Assembly (NCBI GenBank): GCA_036507285.1 | Contig: CM071840.1 | Coordinates: forward strand, 55,733,847 to 55,797,846 | Length of the DNA: 64,000 bases | Reading direction: 5' to 3' | DNA from: Trichosanthes cucumerina | Lineage: Eukaryota > Streptophyta > Magnoliopsida > Cucurbitales > Cucurbitaceae | Shown: piece after piece, positions 46,009-56,449 of the stretch | Layout of the letters: every line of letters starts with the position of its first letter | How positions within the stretch are numbered: the stretch's first letter is position 1 | Program-made: the position numbers and the translations under genes | Notes under the pieces: generated by a model | Told to the model about the DNA's origin: nothing | The model's database searches: none | The model's input: only the letters and a program-made list of their open reading frames with translations

Positions 46009-46977
46009 TGATGCGAAAATATCGGATGCCCTAAACTAATGCAAATTAGAATAAAACCCCGACACTTTTACGACGTGCAAGTATACACGGTCAAGCAGCA
46101 AGTGATAAGTTAAAGTATCGATCCCACGAGGACTAGTTAGACCTAAATTAGTGAGTGTTCTAGCAAATTTTCCTTATTTTAGTGCAATGCATGAATGTGC
46201 AAATTATTGTTGTAAATAAATAAATTGATAAGTAAGAAAGATAAGATAAGACAGAAGAAAATAAATGAATTTAAATGTGGGGAGAGGAGAATGCAAACAA
46301 GAAGGCAGATACAAGAGATGAGATTTGTAATGAAAAATAAGCTCGGGTTAGGTTAGAGTTCTAATGTTCAATTGGAATAAATTTTTAGTGATGCCTTGAA
46401 TTTACCTACACATGCATTCAAATGATTCTTTCCAAAATCACTAAGTTTTAAAACCTACAGTTTCCCAATTGTGATCTAAATTATGCCCATGATTTTAGGT
46501 TCTAGGTGGGTTAATTATCCCTAATCAACTCAATGATCCCAGAATGAAATTTTAGTTTTCTAATTCATTAGCTTTCCCAAGTTTATGAATTATAGAGAAG
46601 TTAAAAAGGCCAATTTTAATTCTCATGCAACGTTAAATTTAATAAAATTTCATAAATTCAATCAATGACATCAACCATAAATTTAATCCAAAATTACATT
46701 AAAACAACCTAACCCTTGCTTAAGAAAATTTAGTTCATGTAAATCAACTCACAAATCTCTAACTTATGCATGCTTGTGTTGTTTAATAAATTCAAATATG
46801 TGTTGTAACAATGTCACAAAACAACCCAAATTAATCAACAATTTCAGCCCAAAAACAGTCATGAATTTAGCCTAAAACAGTGAGTCAAAAAGAGCACGAT
46901 AAACGCCCAAAATTGGAGTAACAACAAGCCAACATTATTAAGGAATAGGAGAAGTTTACTGGAGGCAATTGACATGT

Positions 46978-47730
46978 GTTTTGCTTCAGCAAAACGCCAA
47001 GATCCCATAGAAAGCAAAGCAGACAATAGCAGCAGATTTCAGTATTCTGTAGCTTCTGTCCGATATCAATATCTAATGAACCAGGGCTCTGAATGATGAT
47101 CCAACCGTTGAATACTACGGTCTATGAGTCTCTCAACACGCTGCCAAAATTTCAGCACAATCCAACGGTTCAAACTCCCACAAACGACAACTTTGTGACT
47201 GTCGTCTGGGAAAAACCGAACTGCAGTGGACGTGCAATGTGACAGCAATATCGGACAGCACAAAGCTCCAAACGACGATCCAACCGTTGAAACCGGAGCT
47301 CTATGAGTCCTTACTATGCTGACAAAATTGTAGCAAAATCCAACGGTTGGATAGCCGGTAATTGCAAATTTCGTAAACGACGTCTGTGAAAACCGAACTT
47401 CACTGATGCCCTCGATTTTGCTTCAGCAAAGATGGGTAAATCACAGTGGACAAACTTCTACTCTCGATTTTGCTTCAGCAAAGTTTGGTCGATTCCAGCA
47501 GATGGTCAACCCTCTACTCCACGGTTTGCTTCAGCAATACCTCCCTCTCGTGATTTGTTCTTCTCTCACCCAATTGCTTCAAAGAAAGAAAAGTGACCTC
47601 ACCGCCAAGCACAACTACACTTTGCTTCAAAGAAAAGGGCTTTTCTCGAGATGTGTGCAACAACATTTGCTATAGCAAAGGGCTGTAGATTTTTTCCTTC
47701 CAACGCAGGCCCTTTGCTTCAGCAATCTCA
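46978..47730. repeat. Cluster of TTTGCTTCAGCAAA hairpins
   Basis: Arms TTTGCT and AGCAAA around a TC loop recur near 46978, 47418, 47470, 47527 and 47710, with variants TTTGCTTCAAAGAAA and TTTGCTATAGCAAA near 47622 and 47668. The spacing is irregular and the intervening sequence is not repeated. Confidence 0.85.
47099..47405. repeat. Tandem duplication, period about 179 bp
   Basis: ATCCAACCGTTGAA, then TCTATGAGTC, then CAAATCCAACGGTT-type and CTGTGAAAACCGAACT-type phrases occur in the same order in both copies (starting about 47099 and 47278). The copies are diverged. Confidence 0.8.
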
Positions 47731-48253
47731 CGAGTTCTTTTTCTCCCTCTCGATCTCTTCCTCTTCACAACTCCAACTCCACCTCTTTGCACTTGAACCA
47801 TAGCCTCCTTATATAAGATGATGTTGCCCTAATTCCACAAATTACAAAAATGCCCTTAGGGGTAGAAAGACCATCTTACCCTTCGGGTAAGATATCTAAA
47901 ATGCCCTTAGGGACTCTTGTAATTTTATAATCTCTCTGCATACAGTAAAAATCCCAAATAAATATATGAAGTCAATTATAAATCAAAACACGCAAGGATT
48001 TTTGGAGTTAAGAAAAATCTCAAATTTTGGTCTTCAATTAAATGTTAGCTTATTTTCCTAAATTCTTGAATTAAAACACAAAAACATCAAAATTAATTCT
48101 TTTTGCACCTAATGCTTAAATTCAAGCTATTAAAGCTAACACACATAATTTAGGGATAGAATAACATGAGGATAACTAAATTAAATGCAATTCAAGTGGA
48201 TTAAACACTAAAATTCTAGTAAAATAACTCACTTATGGTGAGTTATCAATCCT

Positions 48254-48841
48254 CATCAAGGACTGGAAGGTTTGCAGCTCGTTAAGAAGAGTAGTCAGAG
48301 TGTAGTTTATCTTGTTCATAACAACGTTGCTACGAAACTGAAGGAAACTCTTCGGAAGAGTCTTCAAGATAAAATTGACCTGGCTTGACTCGTCGATCGA
48401 AGCCCCGTTCATCTCCGCTAGATTAAAGTGGGTCATCATGACTAGAACATGTTCACGGACAGACGACCCTTCTTTCATCCGTCCGTTGAAGACGTATTTG
48501 AGCGAGTCATGTCGGACTTGAAAGGACTGTTGTCCAAATATTTCTTGCAAGGACTCCATGATCTCCTTAGCGGTGACCATCAACTCATGCTTCTTTGCCA
48601 AAACACGAGACATGCTGGCAATGATATAGACCTTGGCCTTTTCATTGGCCCTGATCCATCGATCGTATGCATCACGAACACATCGTGATGCAGTCGAGCC
48701 CAACATCTGAGGACACTCCTCAGAGAGCACGAACTTAATGTCGTTAGTTACAAAAATCGTGTTTAAGTTGTTTTTCCATGTTTGGTAATTATCTCCCACT
48801 AATTTGTCAGGCGCGAGTAAAGCTGTGATTAAGCTAGACAT
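48254..48841 (-). pseudogene. Copia E gag, N-terminal part (open)
   Basis: About 195 residues are open and give the cleanest gag in the window: LLAPDKLVGDNYQTWKNNLNTIF, FVLSEECPQM, YDRWIRANEKAKVYIIASMSRVL, KEIMESLQEIFGQ, EGSSVREHVLVMMTHFNLAEMNGASIDESS and TTLLNELQTFQSL. This is the Copia-type gag (UBN2 / Retrotran_gag_2 family) that forms the particle core. The frame then enters the inserted element at 48248, so the C-terminus is separated from the zinc knuckle at 45545-46008. Start codon context ATGTCTAGCTT is shared with C2 and C4. Confidence 0.85.
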
Positions 48842-50091
48842 TTTTTCTGAAAAATCAAAAACTTTGTGTTAGTCTCGCAAAAAACTTTTGAAATCCAACC
48901 ATGTTTTAGCATAAAATGTTTCATGATCCCTAGGTCATTCAAAATTTGCAATGATATCCTAAAGGTTTAGAATGACTGTCACCAAAGGGTGAACAGAACA
49001 CTCATCCTCTAGGACGAGACTTTCTCGATCAGACACTAATCCCAGAATAACTCTTATTCCATTAGGTGTTTAATTACCATTGTTCGGTCGAATTCATTAA
49101 CTCTTAACGAATTCTATGAGTGTCACCCTCAATCTTTAAGTTTCCAAGTATCCGTCCAAACAATAGCCACCGAAGGGTGAACCAAGAAGGATAACCAACT
49201 AGGAAACTGTATCCCTTTTGGGAATTCACACGGTGTTTCGACTCCCATAATCAGGCCCTCCGAAGGGATTGTCTAGTCCAGGCAAAACTAGCAGGCGGAT
49301 CATAGGCGTCTCACGATGTGAATCGAAAGAAGAGACCGTGGGTCCCGTTTTCACAGGTCTCGCTCCTATTCACTATAAGTGAGTTCCATCCACGATGATA
49401 TTGACCCATACAAATGCCACCCGAAGGGGAACGCTCCCATTTGTACCACGAGGTTGAGTATGGATCTCACGGTGCGAACTTAACAGAGATTTGTGGTCAG
49501 AAATTAAATGTATCTTATACACTATATTTCCTCCCACTCAGCACTTTATTTTATTAGGGATTAACCTAGATAAACCGCCTAAAATTTACCTAAGTTTACC
49601 AATATAACTCTTATATTGCATTAACCTAAGTTTATAATCACATTATTACTTAGGTCTATGTGAGTAAATGAATTAACATTTTAATTAACGACACTCACGC
49701 TATGTATAACCTAAGAATCTACGGACCGAATTCACTCCCAGGTCGGTTTCCAGGTAGGGGTGTTCCGCAAGCGTCAATTTAAATACCCCAACCTTAGACA
49801 AAACCTTCCTTCGACAGATTTACTAATAAGGTCACCATTCATAAACTATACTTTGATTTCCTAATTCTAATCTTATTAGAACTAGAAAACCTAAGTCTAA
49901 TTATTCAAGTTCTAAACACTTTAAAACTAATAATTAACTTAGGTTGCATGCATTTCTATGTTATAGTGCTTGATCATTCATCACATGAATTCCTATATAC
50001 TATAACAAAAATAATTCATCGCATGAATATAAATGCATGAGCATACTTTAATCTAAAAAATATAACACCTATATTAATTAAATTAAATGCA
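48842..50091 (-). other. Copia E leader, gag-proximal part
   Basis: Matches the downstream 1.2 kb of the F and C2 leaders in reverse orientation. It stops at about 50091, where plus-strand C3 RT sequence begins. The primer-proximal 0.8 kb or so and the 5' LTR are absent. Confidence 0.8.
49411..49443 (-). promoter_or_regulatory. Predicted leader hairpin 2 (E)
   Basis: CAAATG/CATTTG arms, extendable to TACAAATG/CATTTGTA, around CCCCTTCGGGTGG (minus strand). Confidence 0.65.
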
Positions 50092-50094
50092 GGA

Positions 50095-51060
50095 GATATC
50101 CTTCTCATTGGGAATGATGTAGGTTATCTTACTGACATTAATGATTGGCTAGCTACGCAATTCCAAATGAAAGATTTGGGTGATGCACAGTTTGTTCTTG
50201 TGATCCAGATTGTCCGGAACCACAAGAATAAAACACTAGCCTTGTCTAAAACATCTTACATAGATAAAGTGTTGTCAAGGTTTAAGATGCAAGACTCCAA
50301 AAAGGGCTTGTTGCCTTTAAGACTTGGAGTCCATTTGTCTAAGGAATAATGTCCTAAGACACCTCAAGGAGTTAAGGATAGGAGACGGATTCCTTATGCA
50401 TCAACTGTTGGGAACCTGATGTACGCCATGTTGTGTACTAGGCCTGACATCTGTTTTGCAATTGGAATGATCAGTAGGTATGAATCCAATCTAGGACTTG
50501 AACACTGGGCAGCGGTTAAAACAATCCTTAAGTATCTTCGGAGAACAAGGAACTACATGCTTGTGTATGGGGCTAAGGATTTGATCCTTACAGGATACAC
50601 AGATTCTGACTTTCAGACTGATATAGATTCTCGGAAATCTACATCAGGGTCAGTACTTAACGGAGGAGTTGTAGTATGGCGAAGCGTCAGGCAAGGATGC
50701 ATCGCAGATTCCACCATGGAGGCCGAATATGTAGCAGCTTGTGAAGCAGCTAAAGAGGTCGTTTGGTTAAGGAAATTCATGCTAAATATGGAAGTTGTTT
50801 CAAATAGGACTTTGCCCATCACGTTGTATTGCGATAACAGTGGTGCAGTGGCAAATTCGAGGAAACCCCGAAGTCACAAGAAAGGAAAGCACATTGAGCG
50901 GAAGTATCATCTCATCCGGGAGATCGTGCATAAAAGAGACGTGATTGTCACGAAGATAGCCTCAGGGCACGACGTTGCTGATCCTTTTACAAAGGCTCTC
51001 ACGGCTAAAGTATTTGAGAGTCACCTAGAAGGTCTAGGTTTACAAGTCTTCCCCAACTAG
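50095..51060 (+). pseudogene. C3 RT C-terminus and RNase H
   Basis: The frame begins inside the RT catalytic box (only the last Asp of YVDD is left, then ILLIGNDVGYLTDINDW) and stays in one frame to the natural stop, apart from a single TAA at 50347. RT part: QFQMKDLGDAQFVLVIQIV and YASTVGNLMYAMLCTRPDICFA. RNase H part: YTDSDFQTDIDSRKSTSGS, STMEAEYVAACEAAKE, YCDNSGAVANS and the tail VADPFTKALTAKVFESHLEGLGL. Two codons are missing in GSVLNGG compared with C1. The 5' portion of C3 is absent at the junction with E. Confidence 0.85.
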
Positions 51061-51165
51061 GGCAAGTGGGAGTATTTTGTACAAAGGGTTTAAATGGCCT
51101 AGTTTATTGTATTTACATTACTGTAATGTTTTAGTACTCCACAAGCTTTAGGTCAAGTGGGAGAT
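51061..51165 (+). other. C3 3' UTR and polypurine tract
   Basis: Short non-coding stretch ending TCAAGTGGGAGAT next to the 3' LTR. Confidence 0.8.
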
Positions 51166-52637
51166 TGTTGGGATTTATGCCCTAAAACTTGTGTAATTTT
51201 GATCAAAGAAATAAAGAGTTATTTGTTTTGATGAAATTACAGTCTTGCTTTATAAATCCAATAAACTAAGCTCCAAGGTTATAATATATATCTTGAACAT
51301 CAGTGTAGTGGACACTATTTGGATTGAGTTCAAGAATATAACCTAAATGGTCTATGGTATAAGAATAAGGTTAGAAACCTCATTCTGGTAACACCATGGA
51401 TGCGACCCACTTTATAATTAGTACAAATGAGGTAATTCAATTCATTCATGTAGTTGACATGCGAGTGGGGGCATCCTTTATGAAGAGTTCATACAAGATC
51501 GGACCGCAAATTATTAGTCTAACCAGTGTAACACCGTTAATAGGATAAGACTAGTAATTTATAGATGGTCATTAGTGATTCGACCTGAATCCTGAGCGAG
51601 CTAAGAATTCCTACTTGTAGGGGTTTGTCCTTAGACTAGTATGGGTGAGAGTGGCCTGTAGCCGACTCAATAAGCCTACCTTCTCGGGGATGAGACCTCC
51701 TGAGTAGGTAGTGGGAACTTAAGCTGTGCATGATGGAATTCACTCATTCCTACACTAAGGAATTAGATAGGTTGTTCCCTTAAGAACTGACTCCAAGTCT
51801 TGAACAACGGGGCCCCGCCCTCTGTGAGGGTATGAGTCTATTGTAGGACCTTATACTTGTTGTTCATTAGAGGATCAGTGGTGCTTAAGGAGAGGTAATC
51901 ACAGGGGTAAAACGGTAATTTCATCTAGCTGTGATCACGAACAACCTGTGAAGGGTAGACTCATGTGTAATGACTATATCAGTGGATACAATATTATCTA
52001 CAGTGAGGATAGTGCAGCTACAAGTCTATAGTGGAGTGACTTGTAGTTAATGAATATTGATTAACTGGATCAAAGTGTTTGATCAGTTAATCTCACATTA
52101 TTGGAGCTCATGAACTGTAGGTCTAGTAGGTCCATCCGTTGGCTCAACATGGTAATAATGAGGGTATAAAGGTAGGAATGAAATTGAAGTGTTTAATTTC
52201 ATACATGAGGTGTTATATCAATTAGGGTAGGATGGTCATTTCCATCTTATTTCCCTATATATATGGTTGCATGAGATGCAACTAGGTTAAGCAATTTTTA
52301 AGCCCTTTGTTGTGTTGTTGGAAAAGTTCTAAAAACACAAACCTCACTCTCACAACTTCTCATCTCACCTAAAGGGAACCCACATTCCTCCCTCACCTAG
52401 AGAACAACGGATAAGATTCAGTGGTCGTGTCTACAATCGTTTGTGTTCCAGTTTTTGAGATCGTGATCGTGGGAGAAAGGAGCACTTGAAGAAAGGTTCT
52501 TCAAAGGTAATCTCTTACTGTTCATATTCTGTTTTTATGCTTAATCTAGATTATTTAGTTCTTGAATGTAATCGTTGTGACGAAATTAAGAACGCGCGAT
52601 TTACAATCGCTTCCGCTGCGGGATTCGATTCCCTTCA
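51166..52637 (+). repeat. C3 3' LTR
   Basis: It opens TGTTGGGATTTATGCCC and closes CGATTCCCTTCA (1,472 bp). Same family as the C4 LTRs. The next base starts the F LTR at GGGTGG, so GGGTG is the probable right-hand target copy; the left copy is not in the window. Confidence 0.85.
52255..52266 (+). promoter_or_regulatory. LTR TATA box (C3)
   Basis: CTATATATATGG in the LTR, conserved with C4. Confidence 0.6.
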
Positions 52638-53930
52638 GGGTGGTCAAAGTTACTCACCCAATATGCTTATCTTCTCAGGCACAGGACCAAGTAAGGAGTT
52701 GGGAATTTAACTACACGAGATGGAATTCACTCGTTCCTACCTTTAAGGAAACTAGAGGGGTTGTTCCCTCAAGTGTTGTCTCCAGGGCTTGGACAACGGG
52801 CGCCCACCTTCTCACTGGCCCGAGAATGGTGTTGTGTATTGTTGGACCAACACAATATGTTGTTCATTAGAGGAGCAGTGGGGACTTAAGGAACAAGAAG
52901 TAGACATAGGGGTAAAACGATAATTTGACCCAGCCGTGTCTACAAACAACCTGTGAAGGGTCGACTCAAGGGCATTGGTTATATCAGTGGACACGTAATA
53001 TTCTGCACTGACGGGAGTGCAGCTACAGGCTATAGTGGAGTGTTACAGTAACTAATAAATGTTGATTAACCGGGTGAAAGAGTTTGATAGGTTAATCTCG
53101 TATCATTGGAGCTCGTCACTGTAGGTCCATTAGGTCCCTCGGTTGGCTCAATCTGGGTTAAAAGAAGGGTTAATGTTTTGGTGTGAATTGAAGTGCTCAA
53201 TTTCACTTAAAGGGCATTTATGTCATTTATATGAGATATGAATGATATAATATATAGTTTAATGTGAATGAGATTCATAATAAACTATAGGTTAGCCTAA
53301 TTGTTGAATTAGGGCTAATTCGAGAAATTAATTGTGAGAAATTAAATTGAATGTGATTCAATTTAATAAATCCACAATTATACAAATATGATTTGTAATA
53401 TGAGATATGAGATATCTTATAATATATGGTTATGCAAATATGATTTGCATAACCTATAGTTGTGGTAAAGTGGTAATAATGTGGAGATATCAACTCCATC
53501 AATTTCACTATTTAAGCTGCAAGAGGGATGTCCTATATCACTCTCTCATTTTTTGGATTCTCACCAAAAAGAAGCGAAGCTTTTCTCTCTAAAATCTCTC
53601 TACTCTCCTCCCTTCTCCAAAACAAAAAGTCCCACTACTTCCTTCATTCCAAAAGACGAACAACCGAGAAGTCATTGGTTGTGTTTGACTTTTGTTCGAG
53701 AAAAGATTTCGTAGAGATCAAGTTTGCACAAAGTGTTCGTGATCCGCTGGAAAGGAATTCTAGAAGATTGTCTTCAACAAGTAAGTTTACTTTACTTGCT
53801 GTTTTTTCCTTTCCTTTGAGCATGTTTAGCCTAAATTATTTGATAATTGATTTTAATGAAATTCGAGTAGCGTAATGATACCTCGACGATTCGATCGTCT
53901 TCCGCTGTGCGGGGATTCTCATTCCTTTCA
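52638..53930 (+). repeat. F LTR, 3' part
   Basis: It aligns with D from about 8757 to 10030 and ends CCTTTCA. The 5' part is missing because C3 was inserted here. A TATA-like CTATTTAAG lies at 53508-53516. Confidence 0.85.
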
Positions 53931-53932
53931 AT

Positions 53933-53944
53933 TGGTATTAGAGC
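53933..53944 (+). other. F primer binding site (one mismatch)
   Basis: TGGTATTAGAGC, two bases after the LTR; C-to-T change at the seventh base. Confidence 0.85.
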
Positions 53945-54240
53945 CATTTGTTGGTTCTTCGTTATGCATTATTTTTCATTAAAATTAGGTGGGTAAATGC
54001 CTTAATTCATGAGATGAATGTTGGTTTACAATTTTGGATAATTTCGATTTTTGGCACTTTCAGATTTACAATTTTTATGTTGATGAGATCAATGTAAGGG
54101 CCCGTTGTTTTTGGGCATTTTGTTGTAAATCGAGTCTGTAAGTCGGAGTCGTTCGTGGCAAAAGTTCTGTGAAGAAATCAGAGCAGACACTAGCGAGAAA
54201 CGACGAAGAACAGCAAAGAAGTTTGCTTTTCTGTCGATGG

Positions 54241-54271
54241 CGTTGAGATGTTGTTCATTGGCATCTCAACG
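54241..54271 (+). promoter_or_regulatory. Predicted leader hairpin 1 (F, co-varied)
   Basis: CGTTGAGATG/CATCTCAACG, ten pairs. Compared with C2 (CGTTGAGACG/CGTCTCAACG) one base changed on each side and pairing is kept. Confidence 0.65.
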
Positions 54272-54299
54272 TTGTCCTTGTGGGTGCTGGCTTGGCTGT

Positions 54300-54405
54300 A
54301 GAGCAGCGTTGCAACGCCACGGCGTGGAGCACGCGGGGCGTGATGCTGGACGCGGCAGCGTTTCAACGCTGCCCAGGACGTTGCAACGCCGCACGTGTAG
54401 TGGGA
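54300..54405 (+). repeat. GCGTTGCAACGC palindrome cluster (F leader)
   Basis: GCGTTGCAACGCC, GCGTTTCAACGC and CGTTGCAACGCC occur within about 100 bp of GC-rich sequence. Related palindromes lie in the C4 leader at 41764-41940. Confidence 0.8.
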
Positions 54406-55445
54406 GCGGTTGCAGCTTCCTGTTCGCGAGACGTGGGTGGTTATTTTCAGCATAGTGGGGCAGTTTTTCGAAATTATTTTATTTTATTATTTTTAAAATG
54501 TATTTTAATTTATGTTTTAATTGTTTTATTAAATAATATTAATATAATTGTTATATTAATGTTATTTAATTAAATAATTTCCCCCTAGGTGTAAAAAATC
54601 GGTCCATTTTTGCTATTTAATTATTTTATGCATGTGATGTATGATTTAATTAATTTTCTATGTGCATAATGTATGTCATATAGATTTAAAATCCCAACTT
54701 AGGTTAACCATTTCATGTATCATTTATATTATAAGAGTTATAATATATAGTTTGCATGATAGGTTATATTATAAGTGTTATAATATAATTAAATGCATGT
54801 TTTAATTTAATTAATATAAGTGTTATATTTTTTATATTAAAGTATGCTCATGCATTTATATTCATGTGATGAATTATTTTTGTTATAGTATATAGTTATT
54901 CATGTGATGAATGATCAAGCACTATGACATAGAAATGCATGCAACCTAAGTTAATTATTAGTTTTAAAGTGTTTAGAACTTGAATAATTAGACTTAGGTT
55001 TTCTAGTTCTAATAAGATTAGAATTAGGAAATCAAAGTATAGTCTATGAATGGTGACCTTATTAGTAACTCTGTCGAAGGAAGGTTTTGTCTAAGGTTGG
55101 GGTATTTAAGTTGACGCTTGCGGAACACCCCTACCTGGAAACCGACCTGGGAGTGAATTCGGTCCGTAGATTCTTAGGTTATACATAGCGTGAGTGTCGT
55201 TAATTAAAATGTTAATTCATTTACTCACATAGACCTAAGTAATAATGTGATTATAAACTTAGGTTAATGCCATATAAGAGTTATATTGGTAGATTTAGGT
55301 AAATTTTAGCTGGTTTATCTAGGTCAATGTCTAATAAAATAAAGTGTTGAGTGAGAGGAAATAAAGTGCATAAGATACATTTGATTTTCCAACCATAAAT
55401 CTCCGTTGAGTCTGCACCGTGAGATCCATACTCGGCCTCGTGGTG

Positions 55446-55478
55446 CAAATGGGAGTGTCCCCCTTCGGGTGGCATTTG
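55446..55478 (+). promoter_or_regulatory. Predicted leader hairpin 2 (F)
   Basis: Outer arms CAAATG/CATTTG enclose CCC TTCG GGT. Confidence 0.65.
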
Positions 55479-55623
55479 TATGGGTCAATATCATCGTGGA
55501 TGGAGAGAGTACCTATAGTGAGTGGGAGCGGGACCAGTGAAAACGGGACCCATGGTCTCTTCTTTCGATTCACATCGTGAGACGCCTATGATCCACCTGC
55601 TAGTTTAGCCTGGACCAGACAAT

Positions 55624-55635
55624 CCCTTCGAAGGG
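55624..55635 (+). promoter_or_regulatory. Predicted leader hairpin 3 (F)
   Basis: CCCTTCGAAGGG, a perfect palindrome with a TTCGAA centre. The D, C2 and E copies keep only part of it. Confidence 0.5.
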
Positions 55636-55709
55636 CCTGATCATGGGAGTCAGAACACCGTGAATTTTCGAAAGGGATACAGTTTCCTAGTTGGTTTTCC
55701 TTCTTGGTT

Positions 55710-55721
55710 CACCCTTCGGTG
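55710..55721 (+). promoter_or_regulatory. Predicted leader hairpin 4 (F)
   Basis: CACC CTTC GGTG. The same motif lies in C2 near 17328 and, reversed, in E near 49168. Confidence 0.5.
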
Positions 55722-55897
55722 GCTATTGTTTGGACGGATACTTGGAAACTTAAAGATTGAGGATGACACTCACAGAATTCTTTAAGAGTTAATGAATTTG
55801 ACCGAACAATGGTAATTGGACGCCTAATGGAATAAGAGTTATTCTAGGATTAGGATCTGATTGAGAAAGTCTCGTCCTAGAGAAGGAGTGTTCTGTT

Positions 55898-55909
55898 CAC
55901 CCTTCGGTG
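55898..55909 (+). promoter_or_regulatory. Predicted leader hairpin 5 (F)
   Basis: A second CACC CTTC GGTG, 188 bases after the first. Also present in C2 near 17515. Confidence 0.5.
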
Positions 55910-55980
55910 GCAGTCATTCTAAACCTTTAGGATATCATTACAAATTTTGAATGACCTAGGGATCATGAAACATTTTTTCT

Positions 55981-56435
55981 CGATCAACGTTGTGCCTGCA
56001 ACACGCCTCCAACAGCATATCATTCTAAACCTTGCTCGTTCGGATAAACTTTCAGTGGCATCGAAACGCTTTGGCTGCAACGCGCCTCTAACAACATGGA
56101 CAGCGTTGAGATGCCGATAAATAGTGTCTCAACGTTGTCGACAGAACAACAACTCCTTGCTCGTTCTTCTTCTAATTTTTGCCCGTTTCCTCTTCGATTT
56201 TTTCACAGCAACTCTTGCCACGAACGACACGGACTTATGGACTCGATTTACATTAAAAAATGCCCAAAACACCGGGCCTTTACATTGATCTCATCAACTT
56301 TAATGCAAATCTAAACTAAGTGCCAAAAACCGAAAACATCCAAAAATGCAAACCATTAACATTCATCTCATGAAAATTAATGCTACCCACCTAATTTTAA
56401 GAATTTACAGAATACACAACGAAGAGCAAAGATTA
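55981..56435 (-). other. G leader, primer-proximal part
   Basis: On the minus strand this is the first 450 bp of a leader related to F, with the GC-rich block and a GTTGAGA hairpin at 56104-56134. It breaks off at the junction with the F leader. Confidence 0.75.
56104..56134 (-). promoter_or_regulatory. Predicted leader hairpin 1 (G)
   Basis: Arms CGTTGAGA/TCTCAACG, eight pairs, with a longer loop than in C2 and F. Confidence 0.55.
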
Positions 56436-56447
56436 GCTCTGATACCA
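56436..56447 (-). other. G primer binding site
   Basis: TGGTATCAGAGC on the minus strand, next to the LTR end. Confidence 0.9.
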
Positions 56448-56449
56448 AT

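Larger units (their letters stand above)
46009..48248. mobile_element. TG..CA element (probable solo LTR) in Copia E gag
   Basis: It is 2,240 bp long, opens TGATGCGAAAATATCGG, closes GAGTTATCA, and is flanked by ATCCT at 46004-46008 and 48249-48253. Gag similarity resumes on both sides. No coding frame, primer site or polypurine tract is clear, so a solo LTR is most likely; orientation is not certain. The early phrase AGTATCGATCCCACGAGGACT is of a kind I associate with Gypsy LTRs of plants. It holds a 179-bp duplication and a cluster of TTTGCTTCAGCAAA hairpins (separate entries). Confidence 0.75.
11918..50091 (-). mobile_element. Copia E, multiply interrupted (minus strand)
   Basis: Read on the minus strand, its parts are: leader 50091-48842, gag 48841-48254, [46009-48248 inserted], zinc knuckle and protease 46003-45545, [31843-45539 inserted], integrase start 31842-31158, [29220-31152 inserted], integrase end 29214-28460, RT and RNase H 28459-27083, and 3' LTR 26872-25740 plus 12614-11918 [C1 inserted between]. 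Each interruption except the 5' one has a short target duplication, and coding similarity resumes where it left off. The 5' LTR and first part of the leader are missing at the 50091 junction with C3. E itself lies in the leader of D. Confidence 0.85.
53945..55980 (+). other. F leader
   Basis: The most complete copy of the group's long leader. A GC-rich block at 54235-54440 is followed by the AT-rich region (54470-55000) and the TTCG hairpin series (55446-55909). It stops at TTTTTCT about 90 bp short of where gag would start, at the junction with G. Confidence 0.8.

Noticed and set aside
37151..52637. C3 as the missing 3' half of C4 moved by inversion
   Set aside because: C4 still has part of its own 3' LTR next to its target copy, C3 overlaps C4 by about 30 bp at the break, and a deletion already explains the C4 loss. 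Not excluded but not needed.
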